Below are positions 1 to 12,789 of a stretch of DNA of 64,000 nucleotides, piece after piece (the stretch's first letter is position 1; every line of letters begins with the position of its first letter). The position numbers were made by a program, and so were the translations under genes. This DNA comes from Siphlonurus alternatus (lineage: Eukaryota; Arthropoda; Insecta; Ephemeroptera; Siphlonuridae), in contig OX463779.1 of the NCBI GenBank assembly GCA_949825025.1, forward strand, positions 47,365,784-47,429,783, written 5' to 3'. The notes below the pieces were generated by a model. It was not told where the DNA came from, made no database searches, and was given only the letters and a program-made list of their open reading frames with translations.

Positions 1-300
1 TTTTTTGGAGTGCGGGAACTAATTTTAAAAAAAATATTTAAAATCTCTGAATTAGGGTGGTACACCTGATGGGACAACCGTGACGTCATTTGTCGTGATG
101 TGATTGGCTATTGATGACATCACGGTTGCAGTGATTGGCTATTGATGACGTCACGGTTGTCCCATCAGATGTACCACCCTAATTAAGATATTTTAAATAT
201 TTCTTAAAAATTAGTTCCCGCACTCCAAAAAATCTGAAAAAAATTCAGAAAAGCATAATTTTATGTATATTTTCTAATTATGAAATAAAAAAATGCAACC
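1..300. mobile_element. Palindromic element cut by window edge (family A outer arms)
   Basis: Inverted arms TTTTTTGGAGTGCGGGAACT and AGTTCCCGCACTCC surround a second palindrome (TAGGGTGGTACACCTGATGG and its mirror, about 52-183). The centre holds two TGACGTCA octamers (81-88, 146-153) and a repeated GTGATTGGCTATTGATGAC. The sequence to 300 matches the outer arm of family A. Confidence 0.75.
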
Positions 301-1226
301 ATTATTGTCTATTTTTGCATTGCACTGCGTATGTACGTACTGTACATCAATCGAATTATGCTCAGAGATGTATAGTTTACGATATACAAAGGAAGGTAAC
401 CATGTTTAATCACTAATCACGGTTAGAGTCATTGAGTTAGTAATTCGGTTATCTGTGATACTCATAATTACTTAAAATTAGAGCCAATGTTCCACTAGTC
501 GAGTGATTCAAGTTTAATATAATTTTTCAATAAGTGTTTTATAACAATTAAGCATTGCATGCAATAACAAAAAGTTTTTATGCAAAGCAAAGAGATAAGA
601 TACGATTATTTTGTGGTCGTGATTGAGTATATACTCCTGCTTATATTAAGTGAATCCCATCACTTACTATATAGTATTCCCCACTGATTATAGACTGCAA
701 TATATTCTATAACCTCCATTGTTATCTTATGGTCTTCAATGACGTCATTGAGGAGGTTGAATAAAAAACATGGGAAGACCTTGTGTGTAATATAATTTTA
801 AAATTAAGGGTAGAAAAATTCATCCCCTACATTCAAATATTTAATGTAAACCGATTTAAAAAATTCAAAAGCTGTTACTATAAAGTAAAATATTAACCCT
901 GATTGAATGGCAAGCAGTGTCAGAAAGGAGCTAAATTGACAAATTGATTATTTGTTATATATTGGAGTCCATTTTTTAATGAAGGGTTGATTTGCTTAAT
1001 TTAAAATTAGTACCAATGGATTTAAAATTATGATATACTACTAAAATAATAAAATAAAAATTTGGTGCACATCAAATAAAAATTTTGTATCACATTAATT
1101 TAACATGGAAATCCCATAATAGAAATCCAATTTTTAAATTTATGACCTCAGGATTGATGGGTACAAAATTTGAAAGCTTCACAAACATTCCTTTATTGCA
1201 ATCCATGACCTAAAATGAAACACAAA
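300..1226. other. AT-rich intergenic, no gene seen
   Basis: Only short frames. One small palindrome surrounds TGACGTCA (GGTCTTCAATGACGTCATTG at 731-750). Confidence 0.6.
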
Positions 1227-1579
1227 TAGAGTATTGACCTCAAATTTTTTTATTGCAAAAATGGATAGAGGGTGCAAAGCTATGCTACTCTGATATTTTC
1301 AGATTTTTTTAGAGCCCGGGAAGTATTGCTAAAACGTTTTGCCGAGTTTTTGAACCCACACCCCTTTTAGGTCCTATCCTTTTATTAAGAGAGGCGTTAC
1401 TTAAATTTCTCCGTACTTTCAATAATTTTTAAAAATAGTTCCCGGATACAAAAAAACAAAAACAAAAACAAAAACAAAACAAAAAAAAAATCTGAAAAAA
1501 AAAAAAAAATCAGAGTAGCATAACTTTGCACCCTCTATCCATTTCTGCAATAAAAATTTTTGAGGTCGGTACTCTATTA
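1227..1579. mobile_element. Palindromic element, family A
   Basis: Arms TAGAGTATTGACCTCAAATT and its mirror at the right end. Both carry GGATAGAGGGTGCAAAG and an ATGCTACTCTGAT stretch. No coding frame. Non-autonomous DNA-transposon-like. Confidence 0.75.
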
Positions 1580-1883
1580 TGACTCACTTGGTATGTTTCT
1601 TTTGTCATACTTTGAAATGTTAATATTTACGTGTTGCACCGCAGTGAAGAGTCTTTATAATTAAAGACGGTGTTACACACTGGGGCGCACGATCCTGAGG
1701 CGCACCTGCGTCTTACGTTTCCCCTTTGGTCGTCATAGCAACGGGATGACACTCTGATTACCTTGCTGCTTGCAACTACAGTTACTAACTACTTCCCAAC
1801 AACAGTTCCAATGTTATCATTCCAACTATAATGGCTTATTTACAGAACTTTCATATAGAAAATAATGGAAACTTCCTTCCAAG

Positions 1884-2190
1884 GAAAACAACCTGCAAGA
1901 TATTTGTATGTAGCAAAATATCTCAAATTATGTCAGATTTTTTCATTTTTTTTTTAAATCCTTTAATAAGCTTCAAATTATGCTGCAATCTGCTATGACG
2001 TCATAGTCATGCAACATGCTTCCCTATGCTTGCGTGTTAAATATTTGCATGCCTATGACGTCACATCATTTTCCAGGGTTTTTTATCTCGATTTTGAGAG
2101 TGTTGGATTATAGAGGGTTTAAAAAATGTAAATATATGATGAATGATAATAGATAACTCAAGGTCCTGTATCCAAATATACAATAAAAAA
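1884..2190. mobile_element. Palindromic element, family B (TGACGTCA core)
   Basis: Core CTATGACGTCATAGTCATGC mirrored by GCATGCCTATGACGTCAC, with TGACGTCA at 1996-2003 and 2056-2063. Outer arms are degenerate versions of the family B arms at 58782-59090. Confidence 0.6.
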
Positions 2191-2307
2191 AATGCTATTT
2201 AGGTTCAAGTCTTGTTTTTAGATCCGCAATAATATCAGAAGGAAATTGAAATGAGTCCATTAGTTTTAAATTGACATCCTTTCATTTTCAAAAAATATTT
2301 GTTATAT

Positions 2308-2597
2308 AGAGGCTTCAAGTGAGTGCGCTTTCGCTGCGCAACTGTTTGTCGCTAAGATCCATCTTGCACTTGAAAATGAAGCAAAGTGTTTTTTTAAATT
2401 TTCTCGGTTATAAATCAAGTAAAAAATCTAAATCTTGAATTATCTACTTTATTTTTCAGTTTGGACCATAGTTCCGTAAAGGAATTATCCCTAAAAATCT
2501 TATTCTTAGTGAAAAAACGAATTCACGTTTTTTTTTACATAGGTTTGGTATTGCGGGTGGGAACACCGAAAAATCAGTTGACTTGAAGCCTCTATTG
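2308..2597. mobile_element. Terminal-inverted-repeat element, family K
   Basis: Starts ATAGAGGCTTCAAGTGAGT and ends GACTTGAAGCCTCTAT. A related copy lies at 9871-10143 in opposite orientation. About 290 bp, no coding frame. Confidence 0.65.
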
Positions 2598-4266
2598 ACT
2601 TATCAGTAAACATACTATATATTCGTTCTAAAAACTTCCATTTCAGGTAAAATGTTTTTTTATTTGATCAATTAATTTAATTGTTTATATTGTGGGCATT
2701 CATAAAATTATGTAAATAATTAAACTTTTATTTGTAATTTACATTATTGTTTTTAAAATTAATTGTAAATTACAATAGATGTAATTAAATGTGAACATAC
2801 AAGTACATTATATAAATATGTTAACCGTGTATGAAAATTTTTTCACAAAATAAACAAAAGAAGCATTTTAATTCAGATATTATAATTTCATAACTTTACA
2901 TTTTTAAACAATAAACAATACATATGAAAGAGAACATGTTTTCGTAATAAAGTTAATTAACAAAAAAAAAAAAAAAAAAAATAAAATAACTGCCCCTGCA
3001 GAAACTTTATGTAGGCAAACCTTTATACATTACTGTATAACACGGCTGCCTATATGTAAAGGGGACTATATGAACAAATTCTTTTCAAATTTCCACCACA
3101 AATTTTATAATTTACAAACACACACATATATATAATAACAACGTATAAAAAACAAATGTAAGTCCAAGTTTTTTATTTTAAAATTCAATTTACTTTTAGT
3201 TTTTTTATATCCCTAACTTGCTTTTCCCCTCTATGTACCAGAAATAAATCTTTTGTATTATAAAAAGAGTGCAGCAAAATAAAAAAAAATATTCTCTCCA
3301 CGTTTTGTGGACTCGAAAGGGCGACGTATTCCCCAGCCTATACTATTCTTTTGTTGACATAATCAGCATTCTTTGAGCGATAAACAGTTAGCCAGCTGTA
3401 TTCTCCATAACAATAATGGACCAATCACAGTTCGAGATCGCACTCCAGTATATTTACACAAAGTCTGTATGGCAAATATATAATACCTTTGCAAATAATA
3501 TATTCTAAATCCGAACTGTAAATCCATGTATATATAAAATAATCCGTGTGCGAGTGGCAGCAGTGATGCGTGTCATATCTGCAATCATACAGTCATTGAA
3601 CGATACTATATAACAATTTCATTTTGAAGGGTGTTAAAATTGCTACTTCCTAAAATTCATTTTCAACCCTTTAATAATAATAATATGATTGCTGTGAATG
3701 CAAAATGTTATCTAAAATTACAATAAGATTTAATTATTTTCCATTTATATTTTCTGTAATTTTAGAACGCTCTCTCACGTTTTAATTTAAATATTGGAGA
3801 GGGGGGATCTCAACTGTAAATAAGAGGTAGAATATTGAACAATTGAAAATGTACATTTTCATATTGTTGCAGAGTGAAAGGGCAATTTATATGTAAATAT
3901 AGAGGGGAAAACAATTGAACTTAAATGAGAGAGAATGATCAACTAATGATTTTATGAATTGAGGCTTTCTGAATTTTACTTAAGATTGACAAATGCAAAC
4001 ACAAACAAATTAAACTCCCTGATAGGATATTTTTTTGTCTTGTAATAACATTCAAATGTACCTACCTTTGTAAGACCGAGGTCATGAATTGGGGAGATAT
4101 TATGAGGCTGAGTGGTTTTTGTTTTGCGAAGTTTTGGACGAGTTAATTTAAAGCTTCATCAAAGTTACAAATAAGGAGTTTCATCCCACTGAAATTCTGA
4201 GAGGCCTTTTAGTTTTTCAATTTTCATATAAAAACTACATAATATATGAATTTCCAGTATATTTTT

Positions 4267-4270
<4 letters not shown>
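2598..4270. other. AT-rich intergenic, no gene seen
   Basis: Poly-A near 2963-2980 and short (CA)/(TA) stretches near 3120. No coding or RNA signal recognised. Confidence 0.6.

Positions 4271-4346
<76 letters not shown>
4271..4346. repeat. (TC)n microsatellite
   Basis: 38 uninterrupted TC units just outside the family A element at 4367. Long Arg-Glu reading frames here are artefacts of the repeat. Confidence 0.99.
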
Positions 4347-4350
<4 letters not shown>

Positions 4351-4366
4351 CTCTCACACGTACACA

Positions 4367-4669
4367 ATGGACAACCTGAAGAAAATTTTTCATTACAAAA
4401 ATGAATAGAGAGTACCAAATTATATTGCTATGAATTTTTTTCAGATTTAAGTCTTGGAAGTCGGAAATATTTTTAAATTTATTTGAAAGTTTTGCAAGTT
4501 CTCTTAAAAAAGGATGGGGCCTAAACGCCTCCAAGGGGCATGGCCGCACTTTCAATTTTTTTTTTTAAATAGCTTTTGCACTAAAAAAATTCTAAAAAAA
4601 AATCAGAGTATCATAATTTTGCAACTTCTATTTATTTTTGTAATAAAAAATTGCATGCAGGTTGTCCAT
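4367..4669. mobile_element. Palindromic element, family A (ATGGACAACCT ends)
   Basis: Ends ATGGACAACCTG and CAGGTTGTCCAT. Interior carries the family AGAGTACCAAATTAT and AATCAGAGTATCATAATTTT mirror stretches. Confidence 0.75.
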
Positions 4670-5342
4670 TATAAAATAATGGAAGCAAATATCAATTTCA
4701 CGTAATTATCTACCTATTTTTATCTTTAAGCTTTACCCATACCTGCCTTACAATTAGTCAATGTAATTAAAATATCAATATTTATTCACTTTCTAATTGT
4801 AACCATGCAAATTTTTCAAATCACAACAACCCATATTTTATAATTGTAGCTTAAACAACTTGCATTGATTACATGACTCAAATTGTAAGCAAATATTTTA
4901 CTACATTGATTTTGCGAAAGTAAATTGTTACTAAAGTAAAAAATCACCTTTATAGGGTCTCCTCATCAACAATAGCTTAAATAATAAAAAAAAGAGCCTC
5001 CAGCGTCAATATTTGAATACCTTGATGTTACACCTCTCGCGTTGCAAAAGAACAACACAATAATTTATTCATGAATACCTCCAGTGGTGGGTTGAGAGAA
5101 GGAGTAGGAACAAGAAATTCATAAATAATTGAGCACAAACTGAAGTGTATAAAACAAAAAAAACAAATTTTTTAGCTCATCCTTTTAGAAATATTACATT
5201 TCTAGAAACAAAAGTGTCGTTGATAATAATTCTACTTTCTTTCGCGAGACGTTTCTCATTTGTTCAAACATGTACGAAACATTGATAAATGACCTACGTT
5301 AACTTGTTATTATGAAATTAATAATTTCTAAATTTAAATCAG
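4670..5342. other. AT-rich intergenic, nothing recognised
   Basis: No reading frame, inverted repeat or RNA signal stands out between the family A element and the family E element. Confidence 0.5.
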
Positions 5343-5346
5343 TTAA

Positions 5347-5711
5347 GGGGAAGGCAACACGCCCAATGTTTAAAAAAATCCCTCACGTGAAAATTATGAA
5401 AAAAAAAAAAAAAAATTAAAATGTTCTCCTCTACATCTCCTATCAATATAGCTAAAATTATCAGGTATACAAATTCAAGCTAGTTTTTGAGTTATGAATT
5501 TTTAAAGTTGACTTCTTTAACATAAAGAAATATAATGGGACTCCCATGTTAAATTAGCCAACTTTAAAAATTCATAACTCAAAAATCTAGCTCGAATTTG
5601 TACAACTGATATTTTAGCTACTGATAGGGGAAGTAGAGGAGAACATTTTAATTTTTTTCCCATGGTTTTCATGATGGATTTTTTTTTAACATTGGGCGTG
5701 TTACCTTACCT
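5347..5711. mobile_element. TTAA-flanked palindromic element, family E
   Basis: TTAA (5343-5346), then GGGGAAGGCAACACGCCCAA. The right end is TTGGGCGTGTTACCTTACCT followed by TTAA (5712-5715). Arms continue inwards for more than 150 bp each. TTAA duplication and lack of coding suggest a piggyBac-type or similar MITE. Confidence 0.7.
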
Positions 5712-5715
5712 TTAA

Positions 5716-6942
5716 TCAACATTCCACCTTTCTTGGCACTGCCGACAAATCATTATATTTAATTATAATCATTTTATAGTGATTTATTTCCTTTATATGC
5801 GTATAGTGAGATTATTTTACTTTAAGTAGTTTCTATGGCTTTTATCAGTAAATAATTATAATAATTTAAAACACGAAATTGAACTCCTTACAGCCTCCAT
5901 TGAATTTATGTATAATTATTTTGATGAATTACTAGAACTGTTATATAATATACCTTAATATATAATAAACAACAATCCGTCTGAAGGAAAATTAGTTTGC
6001 TTCTAGGAAGAGAAATTAATTAAATTCGAAATGAGATATTGTTTATTATTGTTTTAACACAAGTTGTAAAATTGTTCTTGACGTTATGCGAAAATACTAA
6101 ATATAGATAGATACGTTCTCTCAGTAACTAAAATATGGAAATTGATGTTAAATTGCATTGGATTTGGCTTGGTCTTATTATTTTTTCATTTCCATTAGGA
6201 TGTTTGCACTTTTATTTACTTAGCACTGCTATAAAATATTTAAAGATTCTTCCCTACGTTTCTCTCTGCTTCCAAATTTTACTATACAATTTTCACCCCT
6301 ACTTCTTGACATATAATAAGATTTCCCCCCATAGATAACAAAATTATGGATCAAAGCACATAATAAGATAGGGTGGACTTAGCCTTATTTCTTCTTTAGG
6401 CTAGCAATAAAATGAATAAGGGTCTACTGACAAATTGGACATTCAAAGAAAATGGGTTATTATATAAAATAATATGAAAACGTATTAATATATAATAAAA
6501 AAAAAATACTACGTTCCAATATGTAATAATAATTTTTGATTATAGTAATATAATAAACCATTATAATTTTTTTATTGTTATGTATATTATAGAATGAGAT
6601 TTTTACAATGTTAAGTGATTGGGATTCGAACCATAATGCTGTTGTGTGCTGATAAAACTACGAGGGTGGATTTTAGGGTTGGGGGTTGCGGTAGCGGCGT
6701 CTCTCTCTGTATAATTCTGACGCTATTGCGCAGGGCTGCGACCACCCCTGTTGCCATCCACCGGCAGCAAGGGACGCGTTGCCAGGCGGGCTCTTCTCTC
6801 ACAACGTCATTTACGAAAAGACCCTCACAACAAAACGTAATAATAAAATGTATTTATTAGCAACTTGTGACGTAAAAACATACCTTTTAAATTGTTAAAA
6901 TTATTATTATATATATATATAATTTTCCCTATAATATTATTG
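5716..6942. other. Intergenic with a small GC-rich island
   Basis: AT-rich except for 6650-6835 (GGGTTGGGGGTTGCGGTAGC, CACCGGCAGCAAGGGACGCG). A B-box-like GGTTCGAATCCC lies on the minus strand near 6625, without a matching A box. Probably an old repeat. Confidence 0.5.
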
Positions 6943-7200
6943 TTGAAAAATTTCGTCTTCAACTCATTCTTTACACGTCTAAACGTAATCTTTTTACCTC
7001 TAAAACACATCTTATTTCCTCTTCGCTCAAAGTAAGGATTAAATTGTAACAATATTTCTAAAATTATATGCCCAAGAAGAGAAAAAAAGGACGTAATCTC
7101 GTCTTTTTCCCCTCTTTTATCTTCTAAAATGGTGCAAAATGAGAGGAAATTAGACGAGGAGAGAGCTTAATAGTGAATAAAAGATGAAATTTATTTCAAC
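6943..7200. mobile_element. Family F repeat (reverse orientation)
   Basis: About 258 bp between GTTGAAAAATTTCGTC and ATGAAATTTATTTCAAC, i.e. short GTTGAAA terminal repeats. Shared landmarks: TTTACACGTCTAAACG, CTCTTCGCTCAAAGT and AGGAAATTAGACGAGGAGAG. Five other copies in the window. Confidence 0.7.
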
Positions 7201-7577
7201 TCGGGTTGTCTCCTCTCAAGTTTTAAATTAACTTATTTTATATTAATTTCCGTGATGTCACTAGGACGTAATATGTTAGCTAGGTCTCTCAAAATTCTTC
7301 TGTGGAAATTTTTGTGGTTGGACAAATATTCATGTCAGATCTCTCCGGTGTCATCTCAGCTTTTATTTTATCAAATGGAATTTTGTTGTGGATTGCGACA
7401 AAATTCTTTAGGGGGACGCAAAAGGGATTGTTTCTAGTAAAGAGTTTTTAGACCAAAATGAAGTCCAAGTCATTTTTGAAGTGGAGGGCCGTAAGTAAAA
7501 GTAACGAAAAGTTGAGTGGTTCAGAAAACATTGTTAGAAATTTTCAATTTTTTTCCACGCTGCATGGTCAAAATAGC

Positions 7578-7835
7578 GGACTTGACACAGTGGTATACGC
7601 CTCTGATTCGTAATCGGATGGTCGTGAGTTCGATCCCAGGCACCGCCAAAATTTTCACAAGTGGCGGTTGCATCCGGGAGGTGATTGATGGCATCCTCCA
7701 TCAATTGCTGACCATCCTGATTGAGGTTTCCATGGTTTCCTCAGTCACAACCAGGAGAATGTTGGGATAGATTGCTATAGGCCTATAGGTAATGGTCGCC
7801 CCGGTTTGGGATATCGAGGAGTGCAGTATTGTGCG
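7578..7835 (+). mobile_element. tRNA-Thr-derived SINE, copy 1
   Basis: Head carries an anticodon arm with loop TTCGTAA (anticodon CGT, Thr) and B box GTGAGTTCGATCCC. The body has a CATCCGGGAGGTGATTGATG stretch, then TTTCCATGGTTTCCTCAGTC and a TGTTGGGAT stretch. Strongly similar to the copy at 27798-28095. The 3' end is uncertain. Confidence 0.8.
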
Positions 7836-7927
7836 CACTTTTTTAGACTATATTTCTAAATTTGTATTTTGTCTCTTAAATTTCTACTCTATAAAAAGTC
7901 TATACAAAATATAATAAATTTTTTTGA

Positions 7928-8213
7928 ATGGACAACCTGCATGATTTTTTTTTTTTTTTTGCAGAAATGTAGAGGGTAAGTTAAGCTACTCTGATTTTTT
8001 TGAGTTCCGGAACTATTAAAAAAAAAAAAAAAAAAGTATAGTGAAATTCTGCATCCCCCCTGAATCTTTAATTAATAAAAAGGATAGGGCCTAAATGTCT
8101 TCAGCGGGCGTGGCCGTACTTTTAATAATTCATTAAAAATATTTTCTGGTTTCTAAAAAAATCAGAGTAGCATAACTTTGCACCCTCTATTCATTTCTGC
8201 AATAAAAAAAAAT
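7928..8213. mobile_element. Palindromic element, family A
   Basis: Starts ATGGACAACCTGCATG. Mirror stretches TAAGCTACTCTGATTTTTTT and AATCAGAGTAGCATAAC. The right terminus is eroded. It follows the SINE at 7578-7835. Confidence 0.7.
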
Positions 8214-8565
8214 CACACAGATTCTGTTGATAAGGGAAAAATAAAAGTAGTAGTGGGGATTGAAGTTTCAAACTTTGATTTTCAGCACACGGATATTTAC
8301 AAACTACAATGTAAAAAATGTTTTTGAACGGATGTGTCAGAAGCAAGTTGCCAGGGATTATTTTGTAATGCTCCCAGCAGCGAGACAAGGTTGAATATTT
8401 TACAATGTAACCCCGAGAGGGCGTGGCTTATGTCAACGAGATTCATAACCCGTCACATCAAATTTCCTGAGCCTTATCAAATAAAGAGCAAAACAAGAAT
8501 TTCTTTTGTTTTTTATGAAAATAGAAAGTCTGACGTGAGCCAGAATGTTGTCCAAAAATTTCCCG

Positions 8566-8840
8566 AGTTGAAATAAATTTCATCTTTCATTTGCTATTAA
8601 GTTGAAATAAATTTCATCTTTCATTCGCTCTCCTCGTCTAATTTCCTCTCATTTTACACCATTTTATAGGAAAAAATATTAGATTACGTCTTCTTTTATC
8701 TTCTTGAGCATAAAATGTTAGAAATATTGTCTTCATTTCATCCTCAATTTGAGCAAGGAGGACGTGTTTTAGAGGTAAAAAGACATTATAAGATTAGGTT
8801 TAGACGTGTAAAGAATGAGTTGAAGACGTAAATTTTCAAC
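8566..8840. mobile_element. Family F repeat with a duplicated end
   Basis: Opposite orientation to 6943-7200. The first ~35 bp (GTTGAAATAAATTTCATCTT and on) are tandemly duplicated at 8566-8600 and 8601-8635. Confidence 0.7.
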
Positions 8841-9190
8841 TAAGGTTACAACTAAAAACATTTTCTAACGAATTAATATTCCATCTTGAAAATGTTAATA
8901 TTTATGATACTACAAAAGAATTTATAATATTTAAAGGAAAGGAGAAAAAAATAAATTCCAGTTTTATATTATACGCATAAATAGCGCAATGCTGCAGCAG
9001 TTGATATGGAATTTTTAAGAGGTAAATTAGAGCTCTCTGCAAAAAAAAAAAAAAAAAGAAGTAATTCAAGTGCTTTTATAATATGATAAAGTAAAAATTC
9101 CAGCACGCAGGCGTGCAAACAATATACTAGAGGGCATTTTGGTATTTTAATGAGAAGGGATGAGCAACACACGTCCATGCCGGCCATGCT

Positions 9191-9192
<2 letters not shown>

Positions 9193-9224
<32 letters not shown>
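9193..9224. repeat. (TA)n microsatellite
   Basis: Sixteen TA units. Confidence 0.95.
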
Positions 9225-9227
<3 letters not shown>

Positions 9228-9443
9228 TGGGGTAGGACCCTTGATTAAAACAAGAGAGAAAAAACACGTTTTTATTTAAAAATAATATCTATTTTATTTA
9301 AATATTCAGTATACAAATACATGCACACAATAATTTAAAATAAAATTTATTTAATAATAATATTAAAAAAGCCAAAACGTTAAAAAGTTGATTTTTTTTT
9401 ATTGCCAATAGCCAAACAACGGAAAAGCCTAAGATATAAGAAG

Positions 9444-9582
9444 AGGCATTCACAAAGCCCTAAGGCCACATTTAGGGCTCGATAATTTAAAGCCCGATTT
9501 TAGGCATGCTTTTTCGACCCAAAATTTCTGGTCTTAAATTATCAAGCCCTAAATGTGGCCTTGAGGCTTTGTGAATGCCCGT
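9444..9582. mobile_element. Short hairpin element, family L
   Basis: About 139 bp, near-perfect mirror. GGCATTCACAAAGCCCTAAG and GGCTTTGTGAATGCC are the ends, with TTAGGGCT and GCCCTAAA inside. The same ends bound 53130-54064. Confidence 0.75.
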
Positions 9583-9870
9583 TAATATAATATAATTATT
9601 ATAATGTACTTAATAAGAAGATACTAACAAAAAGTCTTCGTTCAAAGTGTTCACATTTGCATTATCAGTCGATATAAAGAGGTTGGGGGAGGGTGGGGGG
9701 GGGTCAGATCCTAAGGAAAGCATCGAGCGTCTTGGAGGAGCAACAGGCGGTCACGGGGGGTAGGGGGGCGGTAACAGATATGACTCATGAAATTTTACAG
9801 TGCAGCATTCAATACCACATGTCTCTTCTTATATAAATAAGTCCAAATTCACATGCTACGTTTTTTTATA

Positions 9871-10143
9871 GAGGCTTCAAGTCAGCTGATTTTTCGGTGT
9901 TCCTACCGTCCTATCTAAACCTATGTAAATTCAAACAAACGCGAATTCGTTTTTCACTAGAAGAAGATTTTTTAAGAAATATTCTTTTACAGAACATCAA
10001 TCCAAAAAAATGCAGTTGATAATTAAAGATTTAGATTTTTTTACGCTATTTATAACCAAGAAAAATTAAAAAATAAACTTTCAAGTGCAAGATGGACCTT
10101 AGCGACACAAATGAGCATCGCGAGGCGCATTGACTTCTCTATT
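9871..10143. mobile_element. Family K element (copy 2, right end eroded)
   Basis: Starts ATAGAGGCTTCAAGTCAGCT. Reads GATTTTTCGGTGTTCC..., the complement of the end at 2540-2597, and shares CAAGTGCAAGATGG near the other end. Confidence 0.6.
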
Positions 10144-10292
10144 AGGGATGAAATCATCACATTTTTCAATCATTATGACACATCAAGTGTATAATGAAGA
10201 CGATAGTGCCGCGTCATTGGAAACCCTTGTTATTAGACTTGGAAAAGTGTGTGACCAAAACCTCCCTTCTATGTCGTCACCACGTGCTCTTA

Positions 10293-12358
10293 CAGGGTGT
10301 ATACCATTATTCCCAAATGAAATTCCATGAGTTTTCCAGGTTTTTCCAGGGAATTTTAAAAAATTCCAGGTATTTTTTTAGCGTTCAGGAGGGGGTGGGG
10401 GAGGAATATTATATAAAAATTTACTTGAACCATTTAATTTTTTAAGGTATCGTTTAAGGATTTTAAATTCCTTAAGGAAAAAAAAATCTTGACATTTTAT
10501 ATTTTGTTTTTCTTAACAACTATAAATCCATAATTTATCAATTGAAAGATACAGATCATGAAAAAAAAAAACAAAAAAAAAAAATGCTACCCAGTATAAA
10601 CAAGAAAAAATAACCAAACACAGTATAATACACGTATAAAAAAAAAATTGCGAGCGTAGCGAGCAACTTTTTTGACAGTTAGAAAATTTTAATGCTCAAA
10701 TTTTGGATGAAATTATAATTAATAAAATACAATCTTTTCATCAATTATACTGTATATGATTATATAATATATACTAAATTTATACTTTAATCTAATGATG
10801 ATAATAATAATAGGGAACGTTAAAAATCGCAAAAATAAATAAATAAAATAAATAAATAAAATAAAAAAATGAAATTGACTTGTCTGATGACACTATAACA
10901 CCAATATATTATATTTATCATAAATGGTGCATGCATGAATGTAATGCAGATCATGCAAATCTTCATTTTACAAAAGAAGTAAATTTGCAAAATACGTTTT
11001 GTGGTTACTACACAGCATTTAGAATATTTAGATAGAGGGAACTAGATTTAAAATTTTCCTAAATTTTTGAAAAATGTTTTAGTGTCCTAATTTATGGTTC
11101 CTAAATTTCTGAATTTTCAGGGAAATGTTTTAAAAAAAATAAAAAAAATCCAGCAATAATGCATTGATATAACTTTAACTTCAATATAATTTTATTCGGG
11201 TCTGTTTAAAAACTTTTATTATAAGTACATTTTTTTTTCAGTGTTCAGTGTCATTTCAATGAAAAAAATATTAATTTTAAAAGTCCCACTTAAAATAAAT
11301 TTTAGTCCGGTTTGAACCGTGTGAATTGAATGTGATAAAAATTGCTGGAATTTTTATTATTATTTTAAACATTTCCCTGAAAATTCAGAAATTTAGGAAC
11401 AGAGCGGTCTTGAACAGAGTGGTCTTCTATATACGTATGAGACCGCTCTGTTTAGGAACCATAAATTAGGACACAAAATTTTTTTAAAAAATTTAGGTTA
11501 AAATTTTCAATTTAGTTCCCTCTATCTAAATGCTTGAAATGCTGAATATTGTGTTCACTGAATTTTTTTAAAAAAAAAAAAAAAAAAAATACTGCAAAAA
11601 TTGTGTACACGAGGTATGATCAATAAAATAAAGTGAGCTCACGCCGCGCGTACAGCAACATAGCGTTGTTTCCTAGTTTTTAAGCATGACGTTTACAGTG
11701 CCATAATTTTTACTTTAATTTTTTGTGCTTGAATATGTTAAATTATAATAATTTATAATGATCTCTTGTATATATTTATGCTTTCTCATCAAACGATTAA
11801 CTTTTTTAAAGTAATATTCGCGTAAATTGCCTATCTTTTAATTACACTACGTACTGCATGCATGGTCACTTGCATTGTTAAAAATAATATAATTATATTT
11901 TTCTGGTTTATAATTAAAGTTGTTTTAATTGAAGGAGTATTTTTAGTTACAAATTAATATTTGAAACATTCATATACTTTTCAGTAAATATATTTTAACT
12001 ATTCGTCCGAAATATTGACGTCAATATAATACGCGCGCGATCTCTCGTAAATCGCGATCTTTTTACGTCACGCTTTTGCACACGATTTTTTCCCATTTTC
12101 ATCTCCAATACTTGAAAAAATTATTTAATTGATTTGAATAAATATTAGAACTTGACAAAAGATTAAAAAAACAAAAGGGTATCAAGATTTTCGGCAACAA
12201 TATTACATAATTAAGAAAATGGTTACTGAAAAATGTGATAATTCCAGTTTTTTTGCCATTTTTTTCGAAATTCCATGATTTTTCCCGGTTTTTCCAGAGG
12301 GTTTGAAATTCCATGATATTTCCCGGTATTCCAGGTTTTTCCAGATGGTATACACCCT
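10293..12358. mobile_element. 2.07-kb DNA transposon copy with 7-bp target duplication
   Basis: Flanked by GCTCTTA on both sides (10286-10292 and 12359-12365). Ends CAGGGTGTATACCAT and ATGGTATACACCCT, each followed inwards by repeated AATTCCATGA and TTTTCCAGG units. A 7-bp (possibly 8-bp) duplication and a CAGGG start would fit P- or hAT-type elements. No transposase frame remains, so it is non-autonomous or decayed. It holds a nested palindrome (11017-11533). Confidence 0.75.
11017..11533. mobile_element. Palindrome nested in the 2.07-kb transposon
   Basis: Mirror arms: TTTAGATAGAGGGAACTAGA and TAGTTCCCTCTATCTAAA, GTCCTAATTTATGGTTCCTA and its complement, and CTGAATTTTCAGGGAAATGT and its complement. 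The right arm is interrupted at 11401-11454 by a tiny palindrome with AGAGCGGTCTTG and GAGACCGCTCTG. Confidence 0.7.
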
Positions 12359-12789
12359 GCTCTTAGCTGTTGTCAAATATGAAGCAATTCTTACATGTTG
12401 TGTCATGAAATAAATCTTTTTCATTTTGATTTATTTAGTCATCCTGTTTTAATACGTATTGTAAATCATAACTTTATATATGAGAAAACGTAATAAAGGT
12501 GACAGAATTGAGTATTTATTTTTTATATAGAGGGATTAGAAAGTTGATACAGTTCAATTTTTGTATATTTTATGTAATAATAAATATATTTATACAAAAT
12601 ATATTTCAGCCCATTAATTCTATTACAATCTCCTTTGATAAAAAATAAATAAAAATATATGAGTTTTATATTACGGTAATAATTATTAAAAAAAAAACAA
12701 ACATTGAAAAAAATCATTTCGTTTGATTTTTGTCTAAAAATTGAAAGCAAACACTGTAACGTTTCATGAGCGTTTACAGGCAAAGTGAC

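Noticed and set aside
4165..4555. Long Arg-Glu reading frames
   Set aside because: Translation of the (TC)n microsatellite on the minus strand; not a protein.
6135..6338. 67-residue hydrophobic frame
   Set aside because: Hydrophobic only because of AT-rich codons; no homologue recognised, no flanking gene signal.
6615..6640. B-box-like GGTTCGAATCCC on the minus strand
   Set aside because: No A box or cloverleaf at the right distance; not called as a tRNA.
12523..12783. 86-residue frame downstream of ETFDH
   Set aside because: Low-complexity AT-rich translation, no recognisable motif.
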